This document shows, one piece after another, positions 12,340-23,023 of a stretch of 64,000 nt of DNA (positions are counted from its first letter, which is position 1; each line of letters begins with the position of its first letter). The notes beneath the pieces were generated by a model. It ran no database searches and had not been told where the DNA came from. It saw only the letters and a list, made by a program, of their open reading frames with translations. The position numbers were made by a program, and so were the translations under genes. The stretch comes from Paracyclopina nana (taxonomy: Eukaryota; Arthropoda; Copepoda; Cyclopoida; Cyclopettidae): NCBI GenBank assembly GCA_019096065.1, contig JAGUCH010000003.1:5022001-5086000 (forward strand), read 5' to 3'.

Positions 12340-13213
12340 TTGCTTCATTTCTTACGCTTGACCATTGATGAAAAATGCTAAGATAATTACTAATTCCCAT
12401 GATGTGCTCTCCTTGCAATCTAGCCTTGACACGCTTTGCAACAACAAAAATTGAGCCTCTAACTGACGCAATAATTTAATTAAAGTCCATGAGCAGAAAT
12501 TCCTCATCAACAGCTTGCAACTCCAACCGAGATGAATTTGACCACCCTAACCATTTACATTTTTTTACCTCTCCAGCCCAGCTTAAAGGGTATTATAAAT
12601 GGATGAGTCAATTTGTGGCGCCCATCACTTCATAAAATCTTTTTAAAAAATAAGGAAGCAGCTACTTTCTAAATGTTAGTCATTTTGAAAAATATATTTC
12701 GATGACCCCATCTAAAATTAAAGGTTCTAGGCGAGCAAGCTATTTTTAGTCATACATTCACTTTAATTGGAATTCGAACAGACCTTAATTAGTTTAGAGC
12801 AATGCGAGTGCTGCTTTTCGAGTCTATTTTTAAGCTTCGGTCACATATACATTAATGGGATGGAGGGGGTATATCGTATAAGTTGCCCAGTGGCTCAGTA
12901 TAGGGCTCATTGGGCCAAAGAAAAAGGCCAAAGCTACATAAAAATTTGAGGCTAAAAAATTATTTCACTGCGCACTGCAGAGAACGGAATCTTCTACAGG
13001 AAGTTAATTTATACCAATGGAAAGGGGAAACGGTAATCGAATTTTAAGCCGAATTGACGGTGGGATTTTAAGGTCGAAGGTGGATCCAGGTTGCTATAAA
13101 AGTCTAAAGATTGCGGTAATAGCGGTGCCGCCATTGCTGGACAGCTTTGTCAGCGACAGGGGCTTTTGGCTTGAAAGGGGACCGTTTGAAGTTAGATGTT
13201 AATTCATAAATCA
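12340..13213. other. Intergenic, no gene seen
   Basis: AT-rich DNA between two lectin genes on the same strand. Open frames here are short, with no recognisable domain, signal peptide or splice logic. Confidence 0.6.
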
Positions 13214-13794
13214 ATGGCAAAGAATGATTTTATAATTACCTTGGCAGTACAATTGACTTTGGTATTGTCTTGCTCAAAATCTAATCAGCCCAATCAGGGG
13301 AAAGGTAAGGTTCTTCGGAATTTCGGAAGATCTTAGCGGTGCATTGTCTTGCTGAAAATATTGATTGACAAGTGCCATGTCACATATCAATTTTTTTACC
13401 CTAATTTAAGATGAAGAGGCGGTAAACAGTGATGCTACTACGGAATTCGCACATCATGGAACTCGCGAAAGCGCTACTATCTTAAGCACAACAACAAGTG
13501 AATACAGATCTGACCCCGATACTGCCCATAAGATTTATTCTGTCTCACACGATTCCATGAACTGGCACGACGCTGTTAAGGTAAGCGCCGTACCTAAATC
13601 TATAATTCATCATTTTTCTTGGGCAACCTTCAAGCACTGCTATTCGCAAAACAAAACTTTGGTGAAAATACAAGATGAAAATGTCCAGAGAGCGCTAAAT
13701 GTATTTTTGGATTCAATCGATCCTTTGCTGGAAAGAAACTTTTGGACTGGATTGAGGAATGTGATCAAAGTTGAAACCAGGCTATTAACCTCAA

Positions 13795-14100
13795 CTTGAG
13801 CTCTATTGTAGCCCAAATATAACGTATTTTCGGAAAGTAGAAGCTAAAAGAATCATTTGGTCTGGTATATTTTAAAAATCCCAGCCTGTCGGCACCACCT
13901 CTAAAATTGCAAGACATTCCTATTGTAATAAGATAACTGGGCAACAAAATGATGCGTTCCAACCATAACCATAAGAGAAAATCATAACTATTTGAGTTAA
14001 GTAATTGCTTGATTTGCGGCACGCTGGGATTTTTAAATTAAAACCAGGTGGTTCAGAAAAAGTGAAAAATTTTCTTGCTGAAGAATAGAGCCCTAGTTGA
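13795..14100. mobile_element. Small imperfect foldback element inside the lectin exon
   Basis: 13863-13886 (GGTATATTTTAAAAATCCCAGC) pairs with 14028-14047, and outer GAGCTCTATT at about 13798 mirrors AATAGAGCCC near 14087. The arms are imperfect and no clear target duplication was seen, so the borders are approximate. Size and structure suggest a MITE-like element. Confidence 0.4.
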
Positions 14101-14117
14101 TTTAAGCTCTGCAAAAT

Positions 14118-14353
14118 ACCGAATCAGCCCAAATAATTGCATCCAAGGAAAAGTAACCCCTTTCACTTGTTCAATTATCCCAATTTTTACTATATTAACG
14201 GGCAGTTTCGTAAGTGCGCACCATAAACTTCTGATGATTTTATATCATAATTGGGCATTCAATTATGAGCTTCCCTGACTTTCCTGAGAGTTGAATTCCT
14301 AAAATGAAAAAGTGTAAAATGGATTAGGCATTGGTACACATCCGGTTGATTCG
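14118..14353. mobile_element. MITE-like element with TA-flanked inverted ends
   Basis: The ends are inverted copies: CCGAATCAGCC at 14118 and GGTTGATTCGG ending at about 14353, with TA on both outer sides (TA/CCGAATC ... GATTCGG/TA). This is the form of a non-autonomous mariner-like element of about 236 bases. It sits inside the inserted DNA that splits the lectin domain. Confidence 0.45.
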
Positions 14354-14691
14354 GTATTTAACAGAATAAACCGTGCGTAGTGACCTATACCCAAAAGCTA
14401 ATGGAGAGCGTGTTTATATTTGGGACGATGGGTCCCATGCTACGTACTTCAATTGGTTTCCAGGTGAGCCTAACCAGCGAGGGAGAGACTATGATTGCAT
14501 TTACACCGACCGCTCAGATCGGAAGCGACAGTGGAGGGCTGGAAGCTGTTTTTTCGACATGACTCGCACTTTATGCCAAGTCAAAGCTACTTGAACCTTT
14601 TTCCATCAAGTGTGTCAGTATTCCAGTTTATTACAATGTCGCCAAATTAAAAGCACTTGTTTCTGGAATATCACAATCAAAGGCACATTTT

Positions 14692-16352
14692 TCAAAGCCC
14701 ATTAACGCAGAGCTGAGCGAATCTTTGCCGCAAGTTTTTCCTCAACTCCTCACGCTGCTCGCTCACTTGCTGCAAATATTGCTGAATCTCCTCTTGAGGA
14801 ATGCCCGCGTCCGCCTCTTCCTCAGCGTCTTCGTGATCAAGCATGGATGCCAGCTTGATCACAGACATGGGCTTGTCATCCTCACCAGATTTTGCAAAAA
14901 GCGGCGATGAGGAATTCTGCTCTTCGAGCTTTTTCATGATCGACACTTCAGCTGGCATCAAATTGTTGGTGCTGCAGTTAGTTTCTTTTTTGCTAGCAGC
15001 TGCGGCTGCCTTTTTCTTGGACTTTTTCTCTCGCTTCTTCAAGGCTTTTTCCTGCTTTTTCCGATCCTCCTCGTCAAACTCTTGGCAGAGTTTTTCCAAG
15101 TCAGAAATGCCCTGTTTCGATTCAAATGCCATTTCAAAGGAATGCTTGAGGCTTTGCAACGCCACGTAGAACAGGAGATCGCATGCTTGTTGGCCCTCGC
15201 AAAGCCGTATTTGAATCCTCTTGAATCTCTCGTATAGGCAGATGCCAATGCATGCTAATACTTCTTTTTGAGCAATTTCAATGGTCTTGGCATGCCTGAC
15301 TTTTCTAGAGTCGCTCAGCTCAGTATCGGCTAATTCGATGAGATGAGCCACGACCTCCTCTTTGCATTCAACATGAACATGCTGGTCGCCAACACACGAA
15401 GTCAATCCGTTGTAGATGAGGCTGATGCTTTTGCTATCCATCTCCGACTTGCTCGAGATGGGAGCCTTGCAGCAACTTGAAGTCACCTCAGGGTCACCGT
15501 CACCCTCTTCCTCCTCTTCAGGGTTGGTATCGATCACCAACAAGTTGTACGCTTTCCACACCATTTGAGAGCACTCGTCGCAAAAGCTGTAGTTCTTCAA
15601 GTAGCGCTCGATGGTTTCACGCAGCCTCTCAAAATGGATTAAAACGCACTCTTCTTGGCACTCGCGCTCCATGCACTTCCATGTTGAGATCCAATGGCCA
15701 ACGGTGAGGAGCTTTTTGGACAGCCCAGTACTATGGGTGTTGCATCGGTAGTTCACATTTTTCTTGCGACTTTTCGAGCCTGAAATGCAAAAAACGGACG
15801 ATGCACTCGAGCAAAATTAAGAGGCGTGGCGAGCATACCGGTGATGGGGTCGATGTAGGTTGTTCGCAGCCGATGCAGTTGGTTGCAAAAGAGGTTGGCC
15901 AAGGCCTTGGGGGTGGTAATATGGTCCCTCCCAACGGAAACAACCTTGTCTTCGGTGATGACAAGTGGCTCTAAAGCTGGGTCTCCACTAGAGTAAAGTT
16001 TTAAAAGCATGTTTTCCACAGATCTTCGGCAGCCAACGCAAGACACTTCATTGGATAAAGTGGCCATGATATCGCCGAAATTGACCATCAAAGCGGCAGT
16101 GACCTCGTCTCGGCTCAGGGCATCGTACTTTCGGATGAATGTTTGCATGCTGATATTGATTTCATCATGATCTGAGATCTCATGAAGAGTCGAGGAGGAG
16201 CATGCCAAGCAAGCATCATCTAAAGCCATGATCATGGTCAACTCGGGTTCGATTGTCAGAGGAAGCTGCCTTCTTGCAAGACATCTTGAATTCCACGTAG
16301 GGCTCGAGGGATCTTGCCCTTTATCATGCACTACGCCGACTAATTTGGCCAT
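14692..16352 (-). CDS. GGNBP2: Gametogenetin-binding protein 2 (GGNBP2/ZFP403)
   Basis: Two exons: 15839-16352 (start at MAKLVGVV; an ATG 18 bases upstream at 16370 is also in frame) and 14692-15779. The family match is strong and collinear: QLPL near the N terminus, SCVGCRRSVENML, NPALEPL-like SGDPALEPL, SKSRKKN, FCDECSQMVWKAYN, HVHVECK, RHAKTIEIAQKEVLACIG, LYERFKRI and FEMAFESKQGISDLEKLCQEF, followed by a Lys-rich stretch. The paired cysteines (CVGC, FCDEC) probably bind zinc. In mammals the protein binds gametogenetin and is linked to spermatogenesis and tumour suppression, with its biochemical role unclear. At about 533 residues it is shorter than the roughly 700-residue vertebrate protein, the C-terminal part being reduced. 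Confidence 0.92.
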
Positions 16353-17173
16353 ATTTTGGTACAATTTCACAATTACCGAACTTTTTTGTTCTTGCTGCCT
16401 GAATTCCTTATTCAGTGCAATAACGGTGCGAAATCAAGTCGACTGTGGAAAATCTCCCTCGAAATTTGACAGAACCATCTTTGTCTCCTTATTTCCCTAT
16501 TTCTATTCAAATTACGAATAGCTTATTTTTTTCAACCCAAAAAGTAGCTTAGAGCTACATCGAATGCCGTGCATGTGTTTTTTAAGAGGTTGGAAGGTTC
16601 ACTTTAGCCTGAATGTTGCTAACCCAGTTCATGCGTACAGATTATTAAAATGCACCGCTCAATTGCTCATTTACTTTTCTCGGCAAATGAAGTGTGATTC
16701 AACTTACTGCAGCGTCCGTTCGCCCAAAATTTCCAAGAGTGCTAAGTTATTTTCCTTCCCTTCAAACTTATAGATTTTGCGATTTTTGAGCTTGTATAAC
16801 AAATTGAAAACTAAAGAAGGGTTTCCTTTTGCCTCAAAAATTAAGGCTCGCTTCAAGTATTGAAACGCCAGATTGCTTGCGTTGCGCATCCCATCGATTT
16901 TCGTCAAATTGTCATCCGAAAGCTTAATTTGAATTTTCTGGTTGCTTCGACAATTAGAAACAAAGAATAGCTTCACTTTTCCATGGCTTCACTTTTTTGC
17001 AATCTTCTCACTATGATAGTTTCGTGAGACTATAATTGACTTTTGGCTGTTTTGTTGGGATAGTTGGCGACTTCATTTTAGCCGCGCCTTGACAATTAAG
17101 ATTGCTTCGTGTCAGCTGTTGGTTTGAAGGTTGAGAACTCGAAACAATCGACAGCTCAGTCGTTCTCATCAAA
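16353..17173. other. Divergent intergenic region between GGNBP2 and the RING gene
   Basis: The two genes point away from each other, so this region should hold both promoters. The only notable frame is a 90-codon minus-strand one at 16704-16976 (listed separately). No other conserved signal was recognised. Confidence 0.5.
16704..16976 (-). CDS. Possible short gene or first exon, unrecognised
   Basis: A 90-codon frame that is helix-prone (DGMRNASNLAFQYLKRAL, then EAKGNPSLVFNLLYKLKNR), faintly like the start of an MIT-type helical hairpin. It ends at a stop that directly overlaps a good splice donor (CTGCA/GTAAGT), so it could be a first exon rather than a complete gene, but I found no matching downstream exon before GGNBP2. 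It may equally be a chance frame. Confidence 0.2.
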   Translation of the reverse strand: MKLFFVSNCRSNQKIQIKLSDDNLTKIDGMRNASNLAFQYLKRALIFEAKGNPSLVFNLLYKLKNRKIYKFEGKENNLALLEILGERTLQ

Positions 17174-18559
17174 ATGTCTTCGAAGACAGCTTCACGTAGG
17201 CGCGTCACATCTCCCTCCAGGTCGCCAGCCAGGAGCGTTAGAAGAAGCAGCTCATCCAGCCTTCGACCGTCCACTTCGGCCCCAGGCAAGAACCTTAAGA
17301 GGCTTTTGACGCCAAGGAGGCCGAATCTGCATTCGTCCATTTCCTCGGTCGGGTCGCCCAAACGCAAGAAACCAAAGAAGAAAAGCCTGAAACAGAGGCT
17401 GCGAGACGCGACGCTAGACGAGGGGGATGATTTGCGACAGAGACTGAGACAAATGGAAGATAAAAATCGCCGCCTGGAAGATAAGCTGTCGGTGAAGAAA
17501 CGAGCAATTCTCTCCATGAAAAAAAGTCACCAGCAGGAAGTTGGCGAGTTGAACGCACACAAGAAACGATTGGCCGAAGCTCAACAGGAATCGCGCAACG
17601 AAAAGGCAAAGTTGGAGAAGAAAGTCCGAAACTTGACCAAACAAGTGGAGAGGGTGGAAATGAGCCTGATGAAGGAGAAGAGCAGCAAGTCGTCAGAGAG
17701 CAATGACACTGCCTTGTTGCAGGATATTTTCACCAATTTGAAGGAGTTCATGGAAACCCAGCTTCAATGTGCTATATGTAACGAAGTCTACGTCTTTCCC
17801 TCCGTGATCACATGTGGTCACACCTTCTGCGAGGAGTGCATTCACGGATGGCGTCAGAAGAAACAGGCTACTTGCTCATGTCCCATCTGCAGGGCGGATA
17901 TTATTGTAGTGTCTCCCAACCAAACTCTCCAATGCTTCATAGAAAAATTTGTCGACAACTATTTCCCCGACGATGCCAAGAAAGCTAGGGACGAAATCAT
18001 CAAAGAGAGGACCAAATTAAAGTCTGCCAGAGGTACACCTGACGTTGCCGCTGTTGGCGAAGGTCTGGGCATTTTGACCCCGGCCCTTAGACATCGAATA
18101 CTCTACTTAAATGACAGTGACAGTGACGATGATGAGTCCTGGGGAAACATGCGATTTCCCTCGAGAAGCCCACCAGACTCTCCGGGGAGATTTTCAGAGT
18201 CTTCCTTGGCTTCTACTCGGTCTGTCCACTCTGAGGGAATGATCAGTACACCAAATGGATCTGAGATTGGCTCTGACCAATTTTTGTCCAACTCTGAGAG
18301 CAGCGAAAACGAGGATGATGCGTCAGCTCCTGAGCATAGTCTCCGTACCGAGGATGACGAGGAGGACAGCTTCGCTTTTTCGCACGAAGATGAGGTGAGT
18401 GGAGTCGAGTCCGAGCAAAATTCAGAGGAATCCGCTGAAGAGGAGAACACAAGTAACGATGATGAGGATGATGCCGATGAGGATGATGACAACGATGACG
18501 ATGATGACGACGACGATGATGAAGATGGTGGGGATTTCTCTGACGATGATTCGGACTAA
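17174..18559 (+). CDS. RING E3 ubiquitin ligase, RNF8-like C-terminal architecture
   Basis: A single-exon 461-residue protein. Residues 1-75 are basic and RS/SP-rich (nuclear-localisation-like), about 82-170 form a coiled coil, and 199-239 form a C3HC4 RING (CAIC, TCGHTFCEEC, CPIC). After the RING comes QTLQCFIEKFVDNYFP and KKARDEIIKERTKLK, the helical region typical of RNF8/CHFR-type ligases. The tail from about residue 370 is strongly acidic and ends in a run of Asp, encoded by a GATGA-like low-complexity stretch. RNF8 itself has an N-terminal FHA domain; none is seen here, so it is a RING ligase of that type rather than a proven orthologue. A role in chromatin or cell-cycle ubiquitination is inference. 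Confidence 0.8.
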   Translation: MSSKTASRRRVTSPSRSPARSVRRSSSSSLRPSTSAPGKNLKRLLTPRRPNLHSSISSVGSPKRKKPKKKSLKQRLRDATLDEGDDLRQRLRQMEDKNRRLEDKLSVKKRAILSMKKSHQQEVGELNAHKKRLAEAQQESRNEKAKLEKKVRNLTKQVERVEMSLMKEKSSKSSESNDTALLQDIFTNLKEFMETQLQCAICNEVYVFPSVITCGHTFCEECIHGWRQKKQATCSCPICRADIIVVSPNQTLQCFIEKFVDNYFPDDAKKARDEIIKERTKLKSARGTPDVAAVGEGLGILTPALRHRILYLNDSDSDDDESWGNMRFPSRSPPDSPGRFSESSLASTRSVHSEGMISTPNGSEIGSDQFLSNSESSENEDDASAPEHSLRTEDDEEDSFAFSHEDEVSGVESEQNSEESAEEENTSNDDEDDADEDDDNDDDDDDDDDEDGGDFSDDDSD

Positions 18560-19010
18560 GAAGATCGTATGATAATTTTTTATTGGCAATGTAAACCCGA
18601 GAGAGGGTTCTATTCCTTATATTACAATCATCGGAAAGTTCATTCATGTTTTACGTTTACTAATTAGGCCAATGAAGTGTCTTGGGATTAGGCGCGAGGG
18701 GGTAAATATAAAAAACCATCAATCGCGGAAGATTTGCGTATATGTACGAAATTTTGCGCCTCAATAATGTGGTCAATCTCCGGTCAGAGCAATGCAGTGC
18801 AATCAAGGTGGATATTTAGGGGGCTAGTAATAATTCCTCATTTTTTTGCAAAATATTTCAACCTAAAAAATATGAAAATCGAGGTTCCGTTGTTCGTCAA
18901 ATTGCTGAATCGCATCAGCAAGCAGCTGACGCAATTTGAGCAATATGTAAACAATGAGTAGTAACTAGTAAGATATTCAGAGTGGTTTCAGCCAGCTCAC
19001 AACGTGAAAA
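18560..19010. other. Intergenic, no gene seen
   Basis: 451 bases of mostly AT-rich DNA between the RING gene and TUG, both on the plus strand. It contains the 3' end of the former and presumably the promoter of the latter. The short frame at 18734-18961 has no support. Confidence 0.6.
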
Positions 19011-20614
19011 ATGTCTGCTCTTCAAGTAACGGTTTTATGTCCTGATGGCCATCGTGTTACTATTAAAGTCACGAAGCAGACACCTTTGTTGACCATTCTT
19101 GAGGAAGCATGCGGAAAAAGGAAACTCAATCCCGCAATTCATGCTCTCAGAAAAGAAGATGCTCGGCTAAATCTTGATACGTCTTTGACCGTTGGGTTTG
19201 CAGGTAATTAATCACTGTAATGCTCTCAGTTAGTCATTGATTTGACTTTTTTCAAGGCTTACCAAATCATAGCAAACTTGAGGTCATTCAATGTGACGAA
19301 AACTCCAAAAACGTTGGGCAAATGTTAAAAATTGCCGTGCAATTGGAGCAAGGAGGAAGAGTTATTGGAGAGTACAATTCGATGGATACTCTTGACAAAA
19401 TTGTTGCCAAGGCCGAAGAAAGATTGGAAGCCTCAGTTCCCCAAGATCATGAACCAGTCGTTATCTACATGAGACAAGAGGTAGTAGGAAAGGAAGCTCT
19501 GTCTGCAACCACGCTGAAAGCATTGGGCTTAACTGGAGGCTCTGCTGTTTTGCGGCTGATTCATAGAAACCCTGTTGTACTCAATGACCAAGCCAGCATT
19601 GTCAGCATCCCTGCCAAAAAAGAGGAGGTCAAGGAAGAATCTTCAGTCGTGTGGCGACCAATGAGGAAGGAAACCGAGACTGCAAAGAATTTTGAGCAAA
19701 TGGTGACTCCGAAAGAAGAACCCATGGATGTTGTGGTGCGCACTGAAGAAGTTTGTGAGGTTGATTTAAGGAAAAAGGACGAGCCAGTGGCCAAGATTGA
19801 GGAAGATTCGAAAAATATCCCAGTGCCAGAAGATATGAAAGAAAAACCTAAGCCCATTGCCGTCATAGTCGAAGATTCGATTCTTCATTATCTTGATGAA
19901 GATCGCAAAACTGTGATCTACAAGATCAATGAAAAAAGCGCCAAAATTAAGGCGATTACAGATGTGAGCGATGATTTTTTTGAGCTAACCATTGAAGATG
20001 CAAAGGTCCTACTGAGAGATGCTAGAAAGATGCAGAAAGAACTTAGCAACGATGATCAAGTGCTTATGACTGAGAGAATGCGACAGGCTCAAAAGGAGGG
20101 CCAAAAATTGGCTTTGTTGAACAAGTACAAAAAGTCAGTGATTCGTGTTCAACTGCCGGATCGTCATGTGGTGCAGGCTTTCTTTTTACCCGGTGAAGAG
20201 CTGAAAAAAGTGGCTGAAAATCTCGAGCGATATTTGGACCTTACAGAACCTTATGAGCTATTTGTCACACCTCCCAAAACGGTGCTAGACCAAAGCCAAA
20301 CATTGCTTGATCTTGAATTGGTACCGGCTGCGCTCATTTACCTATCCTCCAAAATCACGAATGAGTCCTACTTTAAATCTGGTGTCATTGACCAGTTGTC
20401 CAATCCAACTGGAGCTGAGCAAGCTTTGAATGAAGCTGCTATTTTAAGACCATGCTCCAGCCTCGGATCCTCAGTCATTGTTCCTCCAGCTGTGGCCTCA
20501 TCAATTTCTACGTCCTCTGATGCGGTTCCAGCCGCTGTCAAGAGACCATCGGCTTTAACCAACGACAAAAATGACACTAAAATGCCTAAATGGTTTAAGC
20601 CCAGCAAAAAATAA
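19011..20614 (+). CDS. ASPSCR1: TUG/ASPSCR1-like UBX-domain protein
   Basis: Two exons, 19011-19203 and 19257-20614 (516 residues). The N terminus is the TUG ubiquitin-like domain (VTVLCPDGHRVTIKVTKQTP), followed by a second ubiquitin-like stretch (LKIAVQLEQGGRVIGEYNS). The C-terminal third carries the UBX domain (SVIRVQLPDRHVVQAFFLPG to YELFVTPPKTVLDQSQTLLDLELVPAALIYL). In animals TUG tethers GLUT4-type vesicles and, through its UBX domain, binds and disassembles p97/VCP hexamers. The linker is acidic and Lys/Glu-rich. The stop codon is followed at once by AATAAA-like sequence that could serve polyadenylation. Confidence 0.92.
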
Positions 20615-20714
20615 ATCAATTTTTACAACGGAAAAAGTAGTTTGCATCACCCAAGCTCATACGTATAATTCAAATTTTAAAAAGCTCACACAATCAATCG
20701 GCTAATCTAGGCAA

Positions 20715-21167
20715 TTATCCAATGAAATTCATGACCACCATATGCAGGATGATGTGGGCAAAGATAAAGTCAGCAAATCCTGGCTCTTGAGTGATTCCCT
20801 CGAACTGACTTATATTTTGAGGACTGCACTGAAAATCAAAATCTAAAATTCTGCGCCAGGAGCCTTTCTAAGAATATCTCACCTGTAGCCGCAGGCATAC
20901 CCCTAGTATGAAGCTGCCGACACAGGAAATGAATCCAGAGAGAAATGCATTGAAGGGAAAGGTGCCAACGAGACAGCAATAGACAAATTGGATGACTCCC
21001 GTCAAAAAAATGTAAGTGAGGTAAGCATCGATGATCTTGAGCTTCGATGGGGTATTATTCTTGTACCTAAAAACAATACAATTACTCAAAGCAGCTATTG
21101 CAAAAAACTGCGACCATTACTCGTTTAAGAATTTCGACACAACTGTCGAAATGGTAGCACTCGACAT
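20715..21167 (-). CDS. DAD1: DAD1, oligosaccharyltransferase subunit
   Basis: Three exons, 21121-21167, 20883-21066 and 20715-20828, give a 114-residue protein, the usual family length. It is a small integral ER membrane subunit of the oligosaccharyltransferase that N-glycosylates nascent proteins; its loss causes apoptosis in animals. Diagnostic stretches are [11 protein letters not shown] at the N terminus, [38 protein letters not shown] and the C-terminal [19 protein letters not shown]. Three hydrophobic segments are visible. It converges on TUG, with about 100 bases between the stop codons. Confidence 0.97.
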
Positions 21168-21437
21168 TTTGACAGATTTTGCGAATTGCGCTGATACGAT
21201 TCGCTGGTTTATTTTTTAAAATACGTGTATGTTTTCATTGTTTAATTTACCGGCGTTCGTTAAACCAAAACTGAAGAATTGTATGAATTTATCTTTTTTT
21301 GCAATATCGCGCTACATGTACACGGAACGCAATATTCAGTTTCTAAAACCATACAACCTTAACGCAAAATATTATGTTGATTTTGGGCATTTTGGGTGAA
21401 CACATTTATTGAAGGCAAAGCGTACTAAGTGTTACAA

Positions 21438-23023
21438 CTAGATAAGGTTGATCTCTTCCAAATCTGATACTCTAAGTTCAGCAAAAGAAACAGCCGCCGA
21501 ATTTGGCACTTGGACTCCAAGAGGCACTCCATTGAAACAAAAATAAAGGGCTTGACCATCCATTGGGTAATCTATGCCATTTTCTTGATGGACGTATTTT
21601 GCTGTAGCATCTGCAGCAGCGACAGCTTTCCATCCATACGTGGCGAGCTCCTTAACGACCATCATGATCATAGACCTTGCGTGAAGATTGTATGACGAGT
21701 TTTGAGACCACGGTGGGCCCTGCAAAAGCATTTCATGGATCGCTGACGCATCCCTTGTACTTTCTCCAGCAACTCCGGGTAAATAGTGGGCAGCAACAGA
21801 TTGCTTTATGATTTGGCAAACTTGATGAGGAAAGTTGATCAAGTAGAGCCTATCAACATCCGCAGGAGCCACACATGCAAATTTGTGTCTTGCTGATTCG
21901 CAGCGTCCCATCAAAATGATTGACTTTTCAAAGGACCTTTTTGAGCCCAAATCAATGCCTGCCAAAGCCTCCCACCCACGATCACGCAGAGCTTCGAGCA
22001 CACGGCAAATTAGCTGCCTTGAGGTGACTGCCTCTTCAGAGTTGCAACAAAAAGGGTATCCTTTCAGCTTGAATTCTGCTACTCCCTTATCGTATCTATC
22101 ATCTGGATCCTTTTGGTGGAACCTCAAGATAGCAAGTCTGGTCCCTTCAAGTGCTGGCTTATCAAATCCAATGAGCCTTAGACGATCCCAACGTCCAGGT
22201 GCCATAACAGCAAAATCGGATACTGCCAATGCGTGCCGTTCGTCCTGGATGAAAAATAGACTGTTTCCACACCCATTTCGAATATTGACTGAAGCGTGAA
22301 ACTTCCAGTGGCGAAGTGAGAGCTTTCCAATTATTTCAATGATTAGCCTACGAGCCATCAACGATTCATCGGAACTTTCGGTGGTCCACGGGTTCCCTCT
22401 TAGCTTAAACTCATATAAAGATGTCTCATTCACTGACGCACCATCGGACTTTAAGCCAGGTTTCCACACTGACATGAGGGCATCTTTGACAATTTGGACC
22501 ACATCATCAGGACAATGGATGCAGTGCAGCTTATCTGGTCCATAAGGAGCCACGACAATGACAGTTTTCCTAGCTCTCTCTCCGCTAATCAATCCCTGCT
22601 TAAAAATCAGAGTTCCTTGATCAAATGCTCGTGACAGGTCGACAGAGGTCACAAAGTCGTAGCCAATGATGAACATTTCTTCAAGAAGCATCTTGACAAA
22701 CCTTTTGCCGAGGACAGCGCTGTCCTTGCCACAGCTGGGTGCGAAAGGTGAGAGCGGCATACGAAATTGAACAGAACCATACTTTGACTCTGTCGTGACT
22801 TCTTGGTCGCCACTCAGTTCTCTAAAACAACCAAATATAAATGTACTTGAGCAATCTCAAAGTACTGCAGTTAACAAGTTAACTACCTTATGATATTCAC
22901 AACTTTTTCATGCACTGAAGGTGTTGCATGCAGCACTCTTAATTTGTCGTAGCTTCTCATAATGAAGCTCACATATCCAAGATGGTTTAGAGGGGGGACT
23001 GGTTCAGAAAATGTGCCTCCCAT
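21438..23023 (-). CDS. Unrecognised protein of four about 113-residue modules
   Basis: Two exons, 22887-23023 and 21438-22821, encode 506 residues. I do not recognise the family. The protein is a tandem of four related modules, beginning near residues 1, 115, 230 and 345. Each contains a strand like FKLxGxPW, then a helix ARRLIxxIxxxL, then xxW(K/E)xxAxxD, then a strand like SLFFI, then an AP-x-x-xDRLRLIxFP element and a helix rich in Val/Ile/Gln. Module 1 is more diverged (RFVKMLLEEMFIIGYDFVTSVDL). No signal peptide, membrane segment or catalytic motif stands out, so it is probably a soluble intracellular protein. Similar conserved spacing suggests each module folds as one alpha/beta unit. 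Confidence 0.8.

Larger units (their letters stand above)
13214..14594 (+). pseudogene. C-type lectin with its lectin exon split by about 625 bases
   Basis: The first parts look like a normal lectin gene: exon 13214-13304 encodes a signal peptide (MAKNDFIITLAVQLTLVLSC), exon 13411-13580 a Ser/Thr-rich linker ending in MNWHDAVK, and exon 13635 onward begins the domain (HCYSQNK to NFWTGL). The domain then breaks near 13755 and resumes near 14381 with DLYPKANGERVYIW, NWFPGEPN (EPN) and the closing LCQVKAT, stopping at 14594. Joining ...GGATTGAG to TGACC... would restore the family's GLSD motif, but no canonical GT-AG pair does this. The inserted DNA contains two hairpin elements. It is either a broken gene or one in which inserted DNA is removed through unusual splice sites. 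Confidence 0.6.

Noticed and set aside
14725-15169. Plus-strand frames with Leu/Phe-rich peptides
   Set aside because: Antisense shadows of the Lys/Glu-rich C-terminal part of GGNBP2.
18103-18492. Minus-strand Ser-rich 129-codon frame
   Set aside because: It is the antisense shadow of the acidic tail of the RING protein (GAT/GAG codons read backward give Ser codons).
21067-21120. Apparent non-canonical splice in DAD1 intron 1
   Set aside because: A careful re-read of the reverse complement gives a normal GT-AG intron with the frame kept (FLN-E-YKNN).
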